A DNA stretch of 36,334 bases. It comes from WLMZ01 sp037139095. Its GTDB lineage: Bacteria > Actinomycetota > Acidimicrobiia > Acidimicrobiales > Ilumatobacteraceae. The translations under genes were made by a program, and so were the position numbers. The first letter of the stretch is position 1, and every line of letters begins with the position of its first letter. Below the pieces are notes generated by a model, which was not told the origin of the DNA, ran no database searches, and worked only from the letters and a program-made list of their open reading frames with translations. Positions 16,258-24,026 of this stretch are shown here, in pieces. The stretch lies in assembly GCA_037139095.1 (NCBI GenBank), contig JBAXHD010000029.1, forward strand, positions 1 through 36,334, in the 5' to 3' direction.

Positions 16258-17690
16258 GCCGTCGGTTTCTGCTTGCAATCGTGGGCCTCACCATGCTGGT
16301 GTTGGCCGTTCACGACATTCCTCTCGCCGGCTACCTACGCGCTGTCGAACGTGATCGGCTCATCACGTCGCTCGAGCGCGATGCGTTCACCATCGCTGGC
16401 GTCGCCTCCCAACACCTCGAGCCAGCTGCCTCAGGCAACTACACCGAGCTTGTCGCTCTGATCAAGGGATACAGCGGGCGCGATGGCGCCCACGTTGTGA
16501 TTACCGACGCCGCTGGCGTGGCGCTGGTGAGCTCTGATGCCGACGCCGACACAGGCCGCAATTTCTTTTCCCGCCCCGAAATCGCCACCGCCCTGAGCGG
16601 CCAAGTGAGTACGGGCACTCGTCGTTCCGAAACGCTCGGCTACAACCTGCTCTACGTTGCGGTACCCATCTTTGCTGGCAACTCGGCGGCAGGCGCGGTG
16701 CGCATCACGTTCCCGAAAAGCACCATTGACACCAAGGTCAACAAGCGCCTGTGGGGCCTTGCGTTGGTCGCGCTGATCTCGATGGTGCTCGCCGCTGGCG
16801 TAGGCCTCGTGCTTGCCCGCACGCTGAGCCAGCCGTTGCGCAGCCTTGAGCACGCCACCGATCGCATGGCGCAGGGAAACCTGCAATCGCGCGCGCCCGA
16901 TGGAGAAGGCCCGCCAGAGATTCGCCAGTTGGCGCGGTCGTTCAACGTGATGGGCGGGCGGCTCGAGCGCTTGGTCGATCGGCAACGCGCGTTTGCCGGC
17001 GACGCATCACATCAACTTCGCACGCCGCTCACCAGCCTTCGACTTCGGTTGCATACGGCTCTCGAACAAATGAACCGTCAGACCGATCTCACCAACGCTC
17101 GCGAAAATGTTGAGGCGGCGCTCAATGAGTCATTCCGAATGCAGCGACTCGTTGAAGGGCTGCTGTTGCTGGCTCGCGCCGATGGCGCCGACCTGCCTCG
17201 CGTGCGTACCGATCTCGCCGCTGTGTTGCTGAGCCGCGCCGAAGAATGGGAACCGCTGGCCACCGAACGCAATATCGAAGTGGTCATCAACGCTCCCAAA
17301 CCCGTATGGGTGTTGGCCGTAGAGGGCAGCCTCGAACAGATCATCGATAACTACGTAGATAACGCTCTCGACTACGCGCCAGCGGGCTCGCAACTTGAGT
17401 TGTTTGCCCAGACCGTTGGTCACACCGGGCAGTTACGCGTGGTCGACCACGGACTCGGTCTGTCGCCAGCCGAACGTGTTCGCGCGTTCGATCGTTTCTG
17501 GCGGGTAACCGACCAGCAGCGCGAAGGCACCGGACTTGGCCTGGCCATCGTGCAACAGCTTGCCGATGCATGCCACGGCACCGTTGAACTTCTCGAGACG
17601 CCGAACGGCGGTATCGATGCCGTAGCCCACTTTGAGTTGGCCCAAGCCACCGAGCATCAGCGCACTGTGTTTCCGCCGCCGAAAATCTGA
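16254..17690 (+). CDS. Sensor histidine kinase, two-component partner
   Basis: 478 aa. TM1 (about 5-20), an extracytoplasmic sensor domain of ~140 residues with a Cache/PAS-like look (HVVITDAAGVALVSS, then VAVPIF), TM2 (about 167-189), HAMP (about 190-243), HisKA dimerisation domain with phospho-acceptor H253 in ASHQLRTPL, and an HATPase domain with N-box DNALDYAP, G1 DHGLGLSP and G2 GTGLGLAI. It autophosphorylates and passes phosphate to the upstream-encoded regulator. The stimulus is unknown; the divergent secreted protein may be an output or an accessory sensor. Confidence 0.94.
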   Translation: MSRRFLLAIVGLTMLVLAVHDIPLAGYLRAVERDRLITSLERDAFTIAGVASQHLEPAASGNYTELVALIKGYSGRDGAHVVITDAAGVALVSSDADADTGRNFFSRPEIATALSGQVSTGTRRSETLGYNLLYVAVPIFAGNSAAGAVRITFPKSTIDTKVNKRLWGLALVALISMVLAAGVGLVLARTLSQPLRSLEHATDRMAQGNLQSRAPDGEGPPEIRQLARSFNVMGGRLERLVDRQRAFAGDASHQLRTPLTSLRLRLHTALEQMNRQTDLTNARENVEAALNESFRMQRLVEGLLLLARADGADLPRVRTDLAAVLLSRAEEWEPLATERNIEVVINAPKPVWVLAVEGSLEQIIDNYVDNALDYAPAGSQLELFAQTVGHTGQLRVVDHGLGLSPAERVRAFDRFWRVTDQQREGTGLGLAIVQQLADACHGTVELLETPNGGIDAVAHFELAQATEHQRTVFPPPKI

Positions 17691-17702
17691 TTAACGCGAG
17701 GC

Positions 17703-17723
17703 ATCCGACTCGCACCGTCGGAT
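17703..17723. terminator. Hairpin between convergent kinase and mazF, possible bidirectional terminator
   Basis: ATCCGAC (17703-17709) and GTCGGAT (17717-17723) form a perfect 7-bp stem with a 7-nt loop, in the 45-bp gap between convergent genes. No strong T-run follows in either direction. Confidence 0.35.
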
Positions 17724-17735
17724 AGGTCGATTCAA

Positions 17736-18083
17736 TCAAAGAGCGAGATGCAGCCGAAGTGCTTCGTCGATCTGGCTCATCAGCGCCGCTGAAACCTCAC
17801 CAAGCCGATGGCCTACACGTTCGACTGCAACCGATCGAACCTGCTCGGCCTGTGCCTTTGAGTCGCGATCGAGTCCTGTCGCTGTAGCCGGAAGCGCCAC
17901 TTGAAACGGGTAGATGCGAGCCGTGTTCGAAGTGACCGGTACAACGGTGATGACGCCCCGACCGAGTCGTTCGGCCGTCGAATTCGCACCGTCGTTACTC
18001 ACGATCACTGCGGGGCGTTGCTTGCTCGCCTCTGAACCCACCACCGGATCCAGGTTCACCATGTGGATCTCACCGCGCCGCAT
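17736..18083 (-). CDS. mazF: MazF/PemK-type endoribonuclease toxin
   Basis: 115 aa, the normal size for MazF, a sequence-specific mRNA interferase. Conserved features: RRGEIHMVNLDP at the N-terminus, KQRPAVIVSND with the catalytic-site Arg, and VVPVTSN with the conserved Thr-Ser; the C-terminal dimer helix is MSQIDEALRLHL. The ATG follows the antitoxin TAG with zero spacing, the typical coupled antitoxin-first order. Whether the toxin is active cannot be told; all core residues appear present. Confidence 0.94.
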   Translation of the reverse strand: MRRGEIHMVNLDPVVGSEASKQRPAVIVSNDGANSTAERLGRGVITVVPVTSNTARIYPFQVALPATATGLDRDSKAQAEQVRSVAVERVGHRLGEVSAALMSQIDEALRLHLAL

Positions 18084-18299
18084 CTAGCGCGAACCATCAC
18101 CAGTAGTGATATCCCAATCGGCGGCGTCGTCGGCAGACCACTCGAGCCACGCTTCCTCGTACGCGGGCCCCAAGCCAGTAGCCCTCAGCAGGCGCACAGC
18201 TCGATGCAACACCGCAGAGCGTGAGGCAAGTCCCTTGTCGTGCGCATAGGTGTCAAGAAACTCGACGTCGTCGTCCGGCAAGCTCACGCTGACTTTCAT
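18084..18299 (-). CDS. mazE: MazE-type ribbon-helix-helix antitoxin
   Basis: 71 aa. The N-terminal MKVSVSLPDDDVEFLD strand-helix pattern and SRSAVLHRAVRLL helix are those of a ribbon-helix-helix DNA-binding dimer; the acidic/Trp-rich C-terminus (EEAWLEWSADDAADWD) is the usual toxin-wrapping tail. Immediately upstream of mazF. The promoter has AGTATGA repeats around its -10, consistent with autorepression by the antitoxin-toxin complex. The ATG is preceded by TAGCAT with a 6-nt gap, implying a leaderless transcript. Confidence 0.92.
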   Translation of the reverse strand: MKVSVSLPDDDVEFLDTYAHDKGLASRSAVLHRAVRLLRATGLGPAYEEAWLEWSADDAADWDITTGDGSR

Positions 18300-18325
18300 A
18301 CTTTGATGCTACCCGTAGTCATACT
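18296..18325 (-). promoter_or_regulatory. mazEF promoter/operator: leaderless -10 flanked by AGTATGA repeats
   Basis: -10 TAGCAT (18311-18306) ends 6 nt before the mazE ATG. AGTATGA occurs at 18325-18319 and again at 18302-18296 (overlapping the start codon), 23 bp apart. Repeats bracketing the -10 are plausible half-sites for the ribbon-helix-helix antitoxin. Confidence 0.5.
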
Positions 18326-18354
18326 GGGAGAACACGAAGCAAACAAGCAATGGA

Positions 18355-18376
18355 GATGCAGGGATGCAGGGATGCA
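18355..18376. repeat. Short tandem repeat, three copies of GATGCA, 8-bp period
   Basis: GATGCA at 18355-18360, 18363-18368 and 18371-18376, with GG between copies. Lies between tRNA-Ala and the mazEF promoter. No function assigned. Confidence 0.7.
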
Positions 18377-18402
18377 AAGGCCTTCGGCCCGATTGACAAC
18401 AA

Positions 18403-18478
18403 TGGTGGAGACGATGGGAATCGAACCCACGACATCTACCTTGCAAAGGTAGCGCTCTGCCAACTGAGCTACGTCCCC
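18403..18478 (-). tRNA. tRNA-Ala (anticodon TGC)
   Basis: Minus strand: acceptor GGGGACG (18478-18472) pairs with CGTCTCC, including the G3-U70 wobble that identifies alanine tRNAs. The anticodon stem CTACC/GGTAG encloses TTTGCAA, giving anticodon TGC. The T-loop is GGTTCGATTCC. The discriminator is A (18406) and a 3' CCA is encoded (18405-18403). Confidence 0.98.
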
Positions 18479-18479
18479 C

Positions 18480-18496
18480 CGTAGGGAAGCCCTACG
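18480..18496. promoter_or_regulatory. Inverted repeat in the tRNA-Ala 5' leader
   Basis: CGTAGGG-AAG-CCCTACG, a perfect 7-bp stem with a 3-nt loop, directly before the tRNA 5' end and overlapping its putative -10 by 3 bp. It could be a processing signal or an operator-like palindrome. Confidence 0.5.
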
Positions 18497-18522
18497 CTAC
18501 CGTGCCGACTGCGTGGTGCGAA
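18494..18522 (-). promoter_or_regulatory. Putative promoter of tRNA-Ala
   Basis: -35 TTCGCA (18522-18517), 17-bp spacer, -10 TAGCGT (18499-18494) on the minus strand, giving a leader of about 8-9 nt before the mature tRNA. Confidence 0.45.
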
Positions 18523-18534
18523 CTACTTTTTTCG

Positions 18535-18540
18535 TAGTGT
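18535..18540 (+). promoter_or_regulatory. -10 box of a leaderless promoter for the flavin monooxygenase
   Basis: TAGTGT ends 6 nt before the ATG at 18547, which supports that ATG over the GTG at 18541. An inverted repeat ACTAC-N7-GTAGT (18522-18538) overlaps it and could be an operator. Confidence 0.5.
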
Positions 18541-18546
18541 GTGAAA

Positions 18547-19812
18547 ATGGCACGACTTGAGTTCGGCACCTTTCTGGCGCCACACCATCCATTGGGCGAA
18601 AGCCCTACCCGCCAATTCCAGCGCGATCTTGATTTCGCTGAGCATCTCGACCGCTGGGGATTCGAGGAGTTCTGGTGCGGCGAGCACCACAGCAGCGGCT
18701 GGGAGATGATCGCGTCGCCCGAGATGTTCTTAGCTGCGGCCGGTCAGCGCACTCACAACATCCGCCTCGGTACCGGCGTCATCTCGCTGCCCTACCACCA
18801 CCCTTTCAATGTGGCGCAGCGCATGGTGCAGCTCGACCACATGACTCGGGGCCGAGCGATGTTCGGCAGCGGCCCGGGCGCGTTGCCAAGCGACGCTCGC
18901 ACGCTCGGCATCGATTCGCTGGTGCAGCGCGATCGCCAAGACGAAGCGCTTGGTGTCATCACCCGTTTGCTGCGCGGCGAAGAGCGGTTCAGCTACGACA
19001 GCGAGTGGTTCACCCTGCGCGAAGCGGCGCTACAGATCTTGCCCATCCAAGAGAACATGCCCATGGTTGCGGCGTCATCAATCTCGCCGAGCGGCATGCA
19101 GTTGGCCGGCAAATATGGCATGGGCGCGCTGTCTATTGCTTCCAACTCCACCGCCGGTATCGCTGCGTTGCCTACGCAGTGGGGCTTTGCCGAAGAGTCA
19201 GCCGCCATCCACGGGCAAACCATCAACCGCAAGAACTGGCGAGTGATGATGTCATGGCACATCGCCGAGTCACGCGAGCAGGCTCGTAACGAAGCGGTCG
19301 ACGGCTTGCAGCGTTGGCACAACGAATACAACGTGCACGTGCTCGGCCGACCGGGCGCCTTCCATGTGGAAGACAAGTGGAAGTTGCTCGACGAGATCGC
19401 CGGTGGTGGCGCTGCCGGCGCAGGCGCTGCGGTCATCGGCACACCCGACGATCTCATTGCCGCCATCAAGCATCTGCAAGAAATCACCGGCGGCTTCGGC
19501 GTAGTGCTCGGCTTCGCCAACGATTGGGCCAACCGTGAGGCCACCATGCGCTCGTGGGAACTCGTGTCTCGTTACGTGGTGCCAGCGTTCAACGGTTCGA
19601 TGCGCCTCATGCAAGAGTCAGCCGACTTCGTGCATGACCACAAGGCCGAATTGATGGCCAGCGCGGGTGCCGCGGTGATGCAAAAGATCATGGCTCACGA
19701 AGGTGCTTCACAGGCGATGGCCACCACCATTGCGCAAATGTCGAAGAAGCCCGAGCGAGAGACCACGTTCCGTCCGGGCGCCGGTGTGCCCGAGGCTGCA
19801 GCCGAGAGCTGA
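18547..19812 (+). CDS. LLM-class flavin-dependent oxidoreductase (luciferase-like monooxygenase)
   Basis: TIM-barrel monooxygenase using FMNH2 or F420-type cofactor to oxidise an unknown small molecule. 421 aa. Family hallmarks: FGTFLAPHHP at the N-terminus, FWCGEHHSSGWEM, RLGTGVISLPYHHPFNVAQR with the cofactor-facing segment, FGSGPGALPSDA, and a MVAASSISPSGMQLAGKYGMG stretch in the second half. Length matches the LLM subfamily with a C-terminal extension. Start at ATG 18547 chosen from the -10 spacing; an in-frame GTG lies 6 nt upstream. No flavin reductase lies next to it. Confidence 0.9.
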   Translation: MARLEFGTFLAPHHPLGESPTRQFQRDLDFAEHLDRWGFEEFWCGEHHSSGWEMIASPEMFLAAAGQRTHNIRLGTGVISLPYHHPFNVAQRMVQLDHMTRGRAMFGSGPGALPSDARTLGIDSLVQRDRQDEALGVITRLLRGEERFSYDSEWFTLREAALQILPIQENMPMVAASSISPSGMQLAGKYGMGALSIASNSTAGIAALPTQWGFAEESAAIHGQTINRKNWRVMMSWHIAESREQARNEAVDGLQRWHNEYNVHVLGRPGAFHVEDKWKLLDEIAGGGAAGAGAAVIGTPDDLIAAIKHLQEITGGFGVVLGFANDWANREATMRSWELVSRYVVPAFNGSMRLMQESADFVHDHKAELMASAGAAVMQKIMAHEGASQAMATTIAQMSKKPERETTFRPGAGVPEAAAES

Positions 19813-19824
19813 CCTCGGGGTAAC

Positions 19825-20022
19825 TCAGTCGTCTTTGAGGGCCACCGCGTTGGGGGTCACGTTCATCTTCGGCTCGTATTCGGCAAGCTCGATATCGCGG
19901 GCTTCGCCGCGCAACGTTGCACGAAGCTGATCTCGACACGTGTCGCATGGGCCATAGAAACGCGCCGTGGCTTCGGCGGCACACCGCGGGCACGTAAACG
20001 ACAAGGTCTCCATGACGGTCAC
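19825..20022 (-). CDS. Small zinc-ribbon protein coupled to the ABC importer operon
   Basis: 65 aa with two Cys pairs, CPRC and CDTC, separated by about 12 residues: a compact zinc-ribbon. The second half (RDIELAEYEPKMNVTPNAVALKDD) has no recognised motif. The GTG start overlaps the stop of the upstream ATPase gene (GTGA, 4 nt), suggesting coupled translation; an in-frame ATG at 20013 is the alternative. Function unknown; a role with the transporter is inferred only from the overlap. It converges with the flavin monooxygenase across 12 bp. Confidence 0.75.
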   Translation of the reverse strand: MTVMETLSFTCPRCAAEATARFYGPCDTCRDQLRATLRGEARDIELAEYEPKMNVTPNAVALKDD

Positions 20023-21032
20023 AGTACGACATCTCCACCACGTGTGGCAGATATCGACACGGCGATGTCTTCAGCAAAGTGGCACGCAACCTGATGGCCC
20101 GGCTCAATCTCGCGTAGCACGGGGCGCTCTTGCTCGCACCGGCTCTGCGCATAGATGCAACGGGTGTGGAAGCGACAGCCCGATGGTGGGTTGGCGGGTG
20201 AGGGCAGGTCGCCCTGCAGCACCATACGGTGACGAGAGTCTTCGACAACCGGGTCGGGCACGGGAACAGCCGACAACAACGCAAGCGTGTACGGGTGACG
20301 TGGGTTCGTATACAGCGCTTCGGCCGGCGCGGTCTCGACAATTGCGCCGAGATACATCACGGCAACAGTGTCTGAAATATGACGCACCACTGCTAGGTCG
20401 TGCGAGATCAGCAGATACGTGAGTCCGAGTTGTTCTTGTAGGTCGGCGAGCAGGTTGATCACTTGGGCCTGGATGCTCACGTCGAGCGCACTCACGGGCT
20501 CGTCGGCGATGATGAGATCGGGCTCGGCAGCCAGCGCGCGAGCAATGCCGATGCGCTGACGTTGCCCACCAGAAAACTCGTGCGGATACCGGCTCGCCGC
20601 ACCACGCGGCAGACCCACCGAATCGAGCAGTTCGTTCACGCGCTGATGCACGGCGGCGCCGGTTCGTAAGTGATGCGTGCGGATCGGTTCGGTGATGATG
20701 CTCTCTACGTTTTGGCGCGGGTTCAGACTGGCGTAGGGATCTTGAAAGATCATCTGTACATGGCGGCGAGCCTTGCGGAGTTCTTCGTCCTGCAGGACCG
20801 AGAGTTCGAGATTGTCGAAGGTGACCGTGCCGGCCGTGAGTGGCACGAGTCGGAGGATGGCTTTGCCCACAGTGCTCTTGCCACAGCCGCTCTCGCCGAC
20901 CAACCCCAGCGTGGTGCTTCGCGGGATCGTGAGATCGACTCCATCAACGGCGCGCACAGCACCGACTGTCCTGTCGAAAACAAGTCCCTTCTTGATCGGG
21001 AAGTGCACCTGCAGATTGCGTACCTCAAGCAT
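20019..21032 (-). CDS. dppF: Peptide/oligopeptide ABC importer ATPase, DppF/OppF type
   Basis: 337 aa. Walker A GESGCGKST (about residues 46-54), FQDPYASLNPR Q-loop, signature FSGGQRQR, Walker B LIIADEP and switch HDLAVV. The C-terminal oligopeptide/dipeptide domain carries a four-Cys pattern (GCRFHTRC..SRC..VAC) of the kind that binds an Fe-S cluster in the DppD structure; binding here is inferred. The start is the ATG at 21032, overlapping the upstream ATPase stop by one base; longer frames to 21080 lack the family N-terminus. It energises import through the two permeases upstream. Confidence 0.94.
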   Translation of the reverse strand: MLEVRNLQVHFPIKKGLVFDRTVGAVRAVDGVDLTIPRSTTLGLVGESGCGKSTVGKAILRLVPLTAGTVTFDNLELSVLQDEELRKARRHVQMIFQDPYASLNPRQNVESIITEPIRTHHLRTGAAVHQRVNELLDSVGLPRGAASRYPHEFSGGQRQRIGIARALAAEPDLIIADEPVSALDVSIQAQVINLLADLQEQLGLTYLLISHDLAVVRHISDTVAVMYLGAIVETAPAEALYTNPRHPYTLALLSAVPVPDPVVEDSRHRMVLQGDLPSPANPPSGCRFHTRCIYAQSRCEQERPVLREIEPGHQVACHFAEDIAVSISATRGGDVVL

Positions 21033-22030
21033 CAGCGACCACTCCACACAGGCATGCCCGCGGGCGCCGGTTGCACGCAACGAAGCGTGCCGCCCTCGTC
21101 GGAAATCGTGAGCTCGGGCGCCTGACCGCGGCAGGCATCAATGACGGCTGGGCACCGCGGCGCGAACGCGCAACCCTCGGACCACGCAATCACATCGCTG
21201 GGCGAACCGGGTATCGGCACAAGTCGACCTTGGGCACCATCGAGTCGCGGTACCGAAGCAAGCAGCCCACGCGTGTAATGGTGGCGCGGGCTCGCAAACA
21301 GATGATGGCGTTCGTTCGACTCGACAATGCGGCCGCTGTACATCACATTGACGCTCTCGCAGATTCCGGCGATCACGCCAAGGTCGTGCGTGATCATGAC
21401 AAGCGCCGTGTTCGACTCGCGAACAACCTCGCGCAATAGCTCGAGCACTTGCGCTTGAATCGTTACGTCGAGCGCCGTGGTTGGCTCGTCGGCGATGAGC
21501 AGCGCCGGGTCGGAGGCAAGCGCAATAGCGATCATGACGCGCTGGCGCATACCACCGGAGAGCTGATGCGGATAGTTCTTCAGGCGCTGACGCGGCTCGG
21601 GGATACCCACGCGGTCGAGCAGTTCGGCTGCACGATCGCGCGCCGCATCGCGTTTGACGCCAAGGTGCCGGGTGATGGTCTCGGTGAGCTGACGTCCGAT
21701 GGTGAGCACCGGGTTGAGCGATGTCATCGGGTCCTGAAAAACCATCGCGGCGCGGCGACCGCGTATGTCTTGCATGTCGTGCTCGGATGCGCCGAGCAAC
21801 TGTTGACCGTTGAGCAAAATGCTGCCGCTGGTAGTGACGCCACGAATGGGTAGCAGACCCAGAATTGCCAGAGCCGTAACGCTCTTGCCGCTGCCTGACT
21901 CGCCAACAATGCCAACGGTTTCACCAGCGCGCACGGCGAAACTGACACCGTCGACGGCGCGCACAGCGCGACCCCCATGAATCTGAAACGTGACGTGGAG
22001 ATTGTCGACAACGAGCAATGGTTCAGACAC
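21032..22030 (-). CDS. dppD: Peptide/oligopeptide ABC importer ATPase, DppD/OppD type
   Basis: 332 aa. Walker A GESGSGKS (about 43-50), MVFQDPMTSLNP Q-loop, LSGGMRQR signature, LLIADEPTTALD Walker B and THDLGVI switch, and a C-terminal Cys-containing oligopeptide domain (GCAFAPRC..DAC..LRC). Start: GTG at 22030, supported by GAGAAGG ending 8 nt upstream; a GTG at 22039 overlaps the permease stop (GTGA) and would add 3 residues. The open frame continues upstream to 22873, but that part is only the shadow of the permease gene. Pairs with the DppF-type ATPase encoded downstream. Confidence 0.94.
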   Translation of the reverse strand: MSEPLLVVDNLHVTFQIHGGRAVRAVDGVSFAVRAGETVGIVGESGSGKSVTALAILGLLPIRGVTTSGSILLNGQQLLGASEHDMQDIRGRRAAMVFQDPMTSLNPVLTIGRQLTETITRHLGVKRDAARDRAAELLDRVGIPEPRQRLKNYPHQLSGGMRQRVMIAIALASDPALLIADEPTTALDVTIQAQVLELLREVVRESNTALVMITHDLGVIAGICESVNVMYSGRIVESNERHHLFASPRHHYTRGLLASVPRLDGAQGRLVPIPGSPSDVIAWSEGCAFAPRCPAVIDACRGQAPELTISDEGGTLRCVQPAPAGMPVWSGR

Positions 22031-22045
22031 GCGACTCACCTTCTC
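22031..22045 (-). promoter_or_regulatory. Shine-Dalgarno deciding the dppD start
   Basis: GAGAAGG (22045-22039) with an 8-nt spacer to the GTG at 22030; it sits inside the end of the upstream permease gene. Confidence 0.5.
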
Positions 22046-22950
22046 AGTTTCGGGTCGAGTGCTTCGCGTACGGCCTCGCCGAACAGATTGAAGCCAAGTG
22101 CGGTGATGAGAATTGCCACGCCGGGGAAGATGGCGAGATGCGGAGCCACGTTGAGTAAGCGGGTGGTGTTGGCCAACATGCGACCCCACTCGGGCACCCC
22201 TGGATCGGCTGAACCAAGTCCGAGGAACGACAATGCTGCGGCGTCGATGATTGCGGTGGACAGCGCCAGCGACGCCTGCACAAGCATTGGTGCCAATGAG
22301 TTCGGTACCACGTGACGCATCACAAGTGATCGTCGTCGGACACCAACTGAAGTTGCCGAGGTGACGTAATCCTTTTGACGCTCGCCCAACATTGAGCTGC
22401 GCAGCATGCGCGCGAACAACGGGATGTTGGGTACCGCCACAGCCACCACAATGGCTGTCTGGCTCTGTCCAATGACCGCAGCCACGCTGAGCGCCAAGAG
22501 CAAGCTGGGCACCGCCAGCAAAATGTCGGTGAGGCGCATGATGAGCGAGTCGACCCATCCACCAAAGGCACCGGCGACAAGTCCAAAGAACGCTCCGGCA
22601 ACAGCACCGATGCCCAGCGACAACACACCAATCAGCAGCGATGCGCGCGCACCAAAGATGAGCCGCGACAGTTCGTCGCGCCCGCCTTCGTCGAGTCCGA
22701 ACCAATGGTCGCGTGACGGCCCAGGGATCGATGTGGGTCTGATCTGATCGAACCACGCGTTGCTGCGCGGATTGAACGGAGCGAGCACCGGAGCAAAGAC
22801 CGCTACGAGCACGAAGAACACAATGATGGCCCCGCCAACTATCGCAAGCGGGTTCTGACGAATACGCCGCCACGCCTCACGCGTGAGGCTGTTTGCGACA
22901 TCGGGATCATTGAGCTGTTCAACTCGCTGGCGACGGGTGAGCACACTCAT
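22036..22950 (-). CDS. dppC: Peptide ABC importer permease, DppC type
   Basis: 304 aa. An N-terminal cytoplasmic segment (about 1-30) and first helix (NPLAIVGGAIIVFFVLVAVFA) are typical of DppC/OppC; a further set of helices includes the binding-protein-dependent transport signature with an EAA-like loop near the C-terminus (SATSVGVRRRSLVMRHVVPN). Overlaps dppB by 4 nt (ATGA) and runs into dppD. Forms the membrane channel together with DppB. Confidence 0.94.
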   Translation of the reverse strand: MSVLTRRQRVEQLNDPDVANSLTREAWRRIRQNPLAIVGGAIIVFFVLVAVFAPVLAPFNPRSNAWFDQIRPTSIPGPSRDHWFGLDEGGRDELSRLIFGARASLLIGVLSLGIGAVAGAFFGLVAGAFGGWVDSLIMRLTDILLAVPSLLLALSVAAVIGQSQTAIVVAVAVPNIPLFARMLRSSMLGERQKDYVTSATSVGVRRRSLVMRHVVPNSLAPMLVQASLALSTAIIDAAALSFLGLGSADPGVPEWGRMLANTTRLLNVAPHLAIFPGVAILITALGFNLFGEAVREALDPKLRR

Positions 22951-23951
22951 GACACACGGATCCGGGGATCAATGAACGCATACAACACGTCGACAACAAG
23001 GTTCACGAGCACGAACACAATCGCCAAGAACATCACGCCACCCTGGATCACTGGGTAGTCCTTATCGAGCACAGCACCAGCAATGAGCTGGCCCATGCCG
23101 CCCCATGCAAACACGGTTTCGGTCAGCACCGCGCCCGACAACAACAGACCAGTTTGCAGGCCGATGACCGTGACGATTGGCAGCATTGAGTTGCGCAGAA
23201 CATGCACGCGGTTCACCGTGGACGTGCGCAAGCCCTTGGCCCGCGCGGTGCGCACATAATCGTCGTTGAGCACTTCGAGCACCGAGGCGCGCGTGATGCG
23301 CGCGATGATCGCCAAGGGGATGGTGCCCAGCGCGATGCCGGGCAAGATGAGGTGCTTGGTGGCATCCCACAATGCGCCACCGTTGAGCGCGAGCAGGCTG
23401 TCGACGACATTGAAGTTGGTGTGATGCACGAGTTCACGCGTGGGGGCAAGACGACCGATGGTCGGTAGCCAGTTCAGCTTGAGTGCGAACACCCACTTGA
23501 GAATCTGGCCGAGAAAGAAGACAGGGATTGAAACGCCGATGAGCGAAGCCGTCACAGCTCCGTAGTCGAACCAGGTGCGCTCGCGTTTGGCGGCCATGAA
23601 GCCCAGCGGAATGCCCACGCCTACGGCGAACAGCATCGCTGCCATGCTCAGTTCGATGGTTGCAGGAAAGCGGCGCAACAGTTCACTCGTCACGTCTTTG
23701 CGCAACGTAATCGATTGGCCAAAATCGAAGCGCGCAACGCGCTTCATGTAGGTGAGGTACTGCGTGACCATTGGCTTGTCGAAGCCATACGCCTTGTTGA
23801 TCTGCGCGACGCGTTCGGGAGTAGCGCGTTCGCCGAGCAATGCGGTGGCTGGACCACCAGGCAACGCACGAACCCAGATGAACAACAAGATGCTCAGCCC
23901 GAACAGAATCGGAATGAGCAACAAGAGCCGACGAACAACAAAGCGAATCAT
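22947..23951 (-). CDS. dppB: Peptide ABC importer permease, DppB type
   Basis: 334 aa, six predicted helices, starting with the FVVRRLLLLIPILFGLSILLFIWVRALPGGP signature of DppB/OppB (first helix and RxLPGDP-like loop). The EAA-type loop is seen near RTARAKGLRTSTVNRVHVLRN. It follows the binding-lipoprotein gene after 75 bp containing two overlapping hairpins, one of which would cover its likely ribosome-binding site. Confidence 0.94.
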   Translation of the reverse strand: MIRFVVRRLLLLIPILFGLSILLFIWVRALPGGPATALLGERATPERVAQINKAYGFDKPMVTQYLTYMKRVARFDFGQSITLRKDVTSELLRRFPATIELSMAAMLFAVGVGIPLGFMAAKRERTWFDYGAVTASLIGVSIPVFFLGQILKWVFALKLNWLPTIGRLAPTRELVHHTNFNVVDSLLALNGGALWDATKHLILPGIALGTIPLAIIARITRASVLEVLNDDYVRTARAKGLRTSTVNRVHVLRNSMLPIVTVIGLQTGLLLSGAVLTETVFAWGGMGQLIAGAVLDKDYPVIQGGVMFLAIVFVLVNLVVDVLYAFIDPRIRVS

Positions 23952-23963
23952 GCGCTCGGGGAC

Positions 23964-24010
23964 CCTCGTCGGAACGCGACGAGGCGGCGGGCCCGTAGAC
24001 CCGCCGCCTC
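23964..24010 (-). promoter_or_regulatory. Two mutually exclusive hairpins between dppA and dppB
   Basis: Hairpin 1: 11-bp perfect stem, arms 23981-23991 and 24000-24010 with an 8-nt loop. Hairpin 2: 8-bp perfect stem, arms 23964-23971 and 23977-23984 with a 5-nt loop. They share 23981-23984, so only one can form fully. No T-run follows either on the minus strand. In peptide-transport operons a hairpin after the binding-protein gene commonly stabilises its mRNA and lowers downstream expression; the GAGGG at the base of hairpin 2 lies about 12 nt before the dppB ATG, so it could also mask the ribosome-binding site. Confidence 0.75.
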
Positions 24011-24026
24011 AATCAGCAATTCGAAA

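Noticed and set aside
18377..18402. GGCC-TTC-GGCC hairpin after tRNA-Ala as terminator
   Set aside because: The stem is only 4 bp and three T follow; too weak to call.
22031..22873. Long N-terminal extension of the DppD-type ATPase
   Set aside because: This part is the wrong frame of the dppC gene; the ATPase fold begins at 22030 where a Shine-Dalgarno is present.
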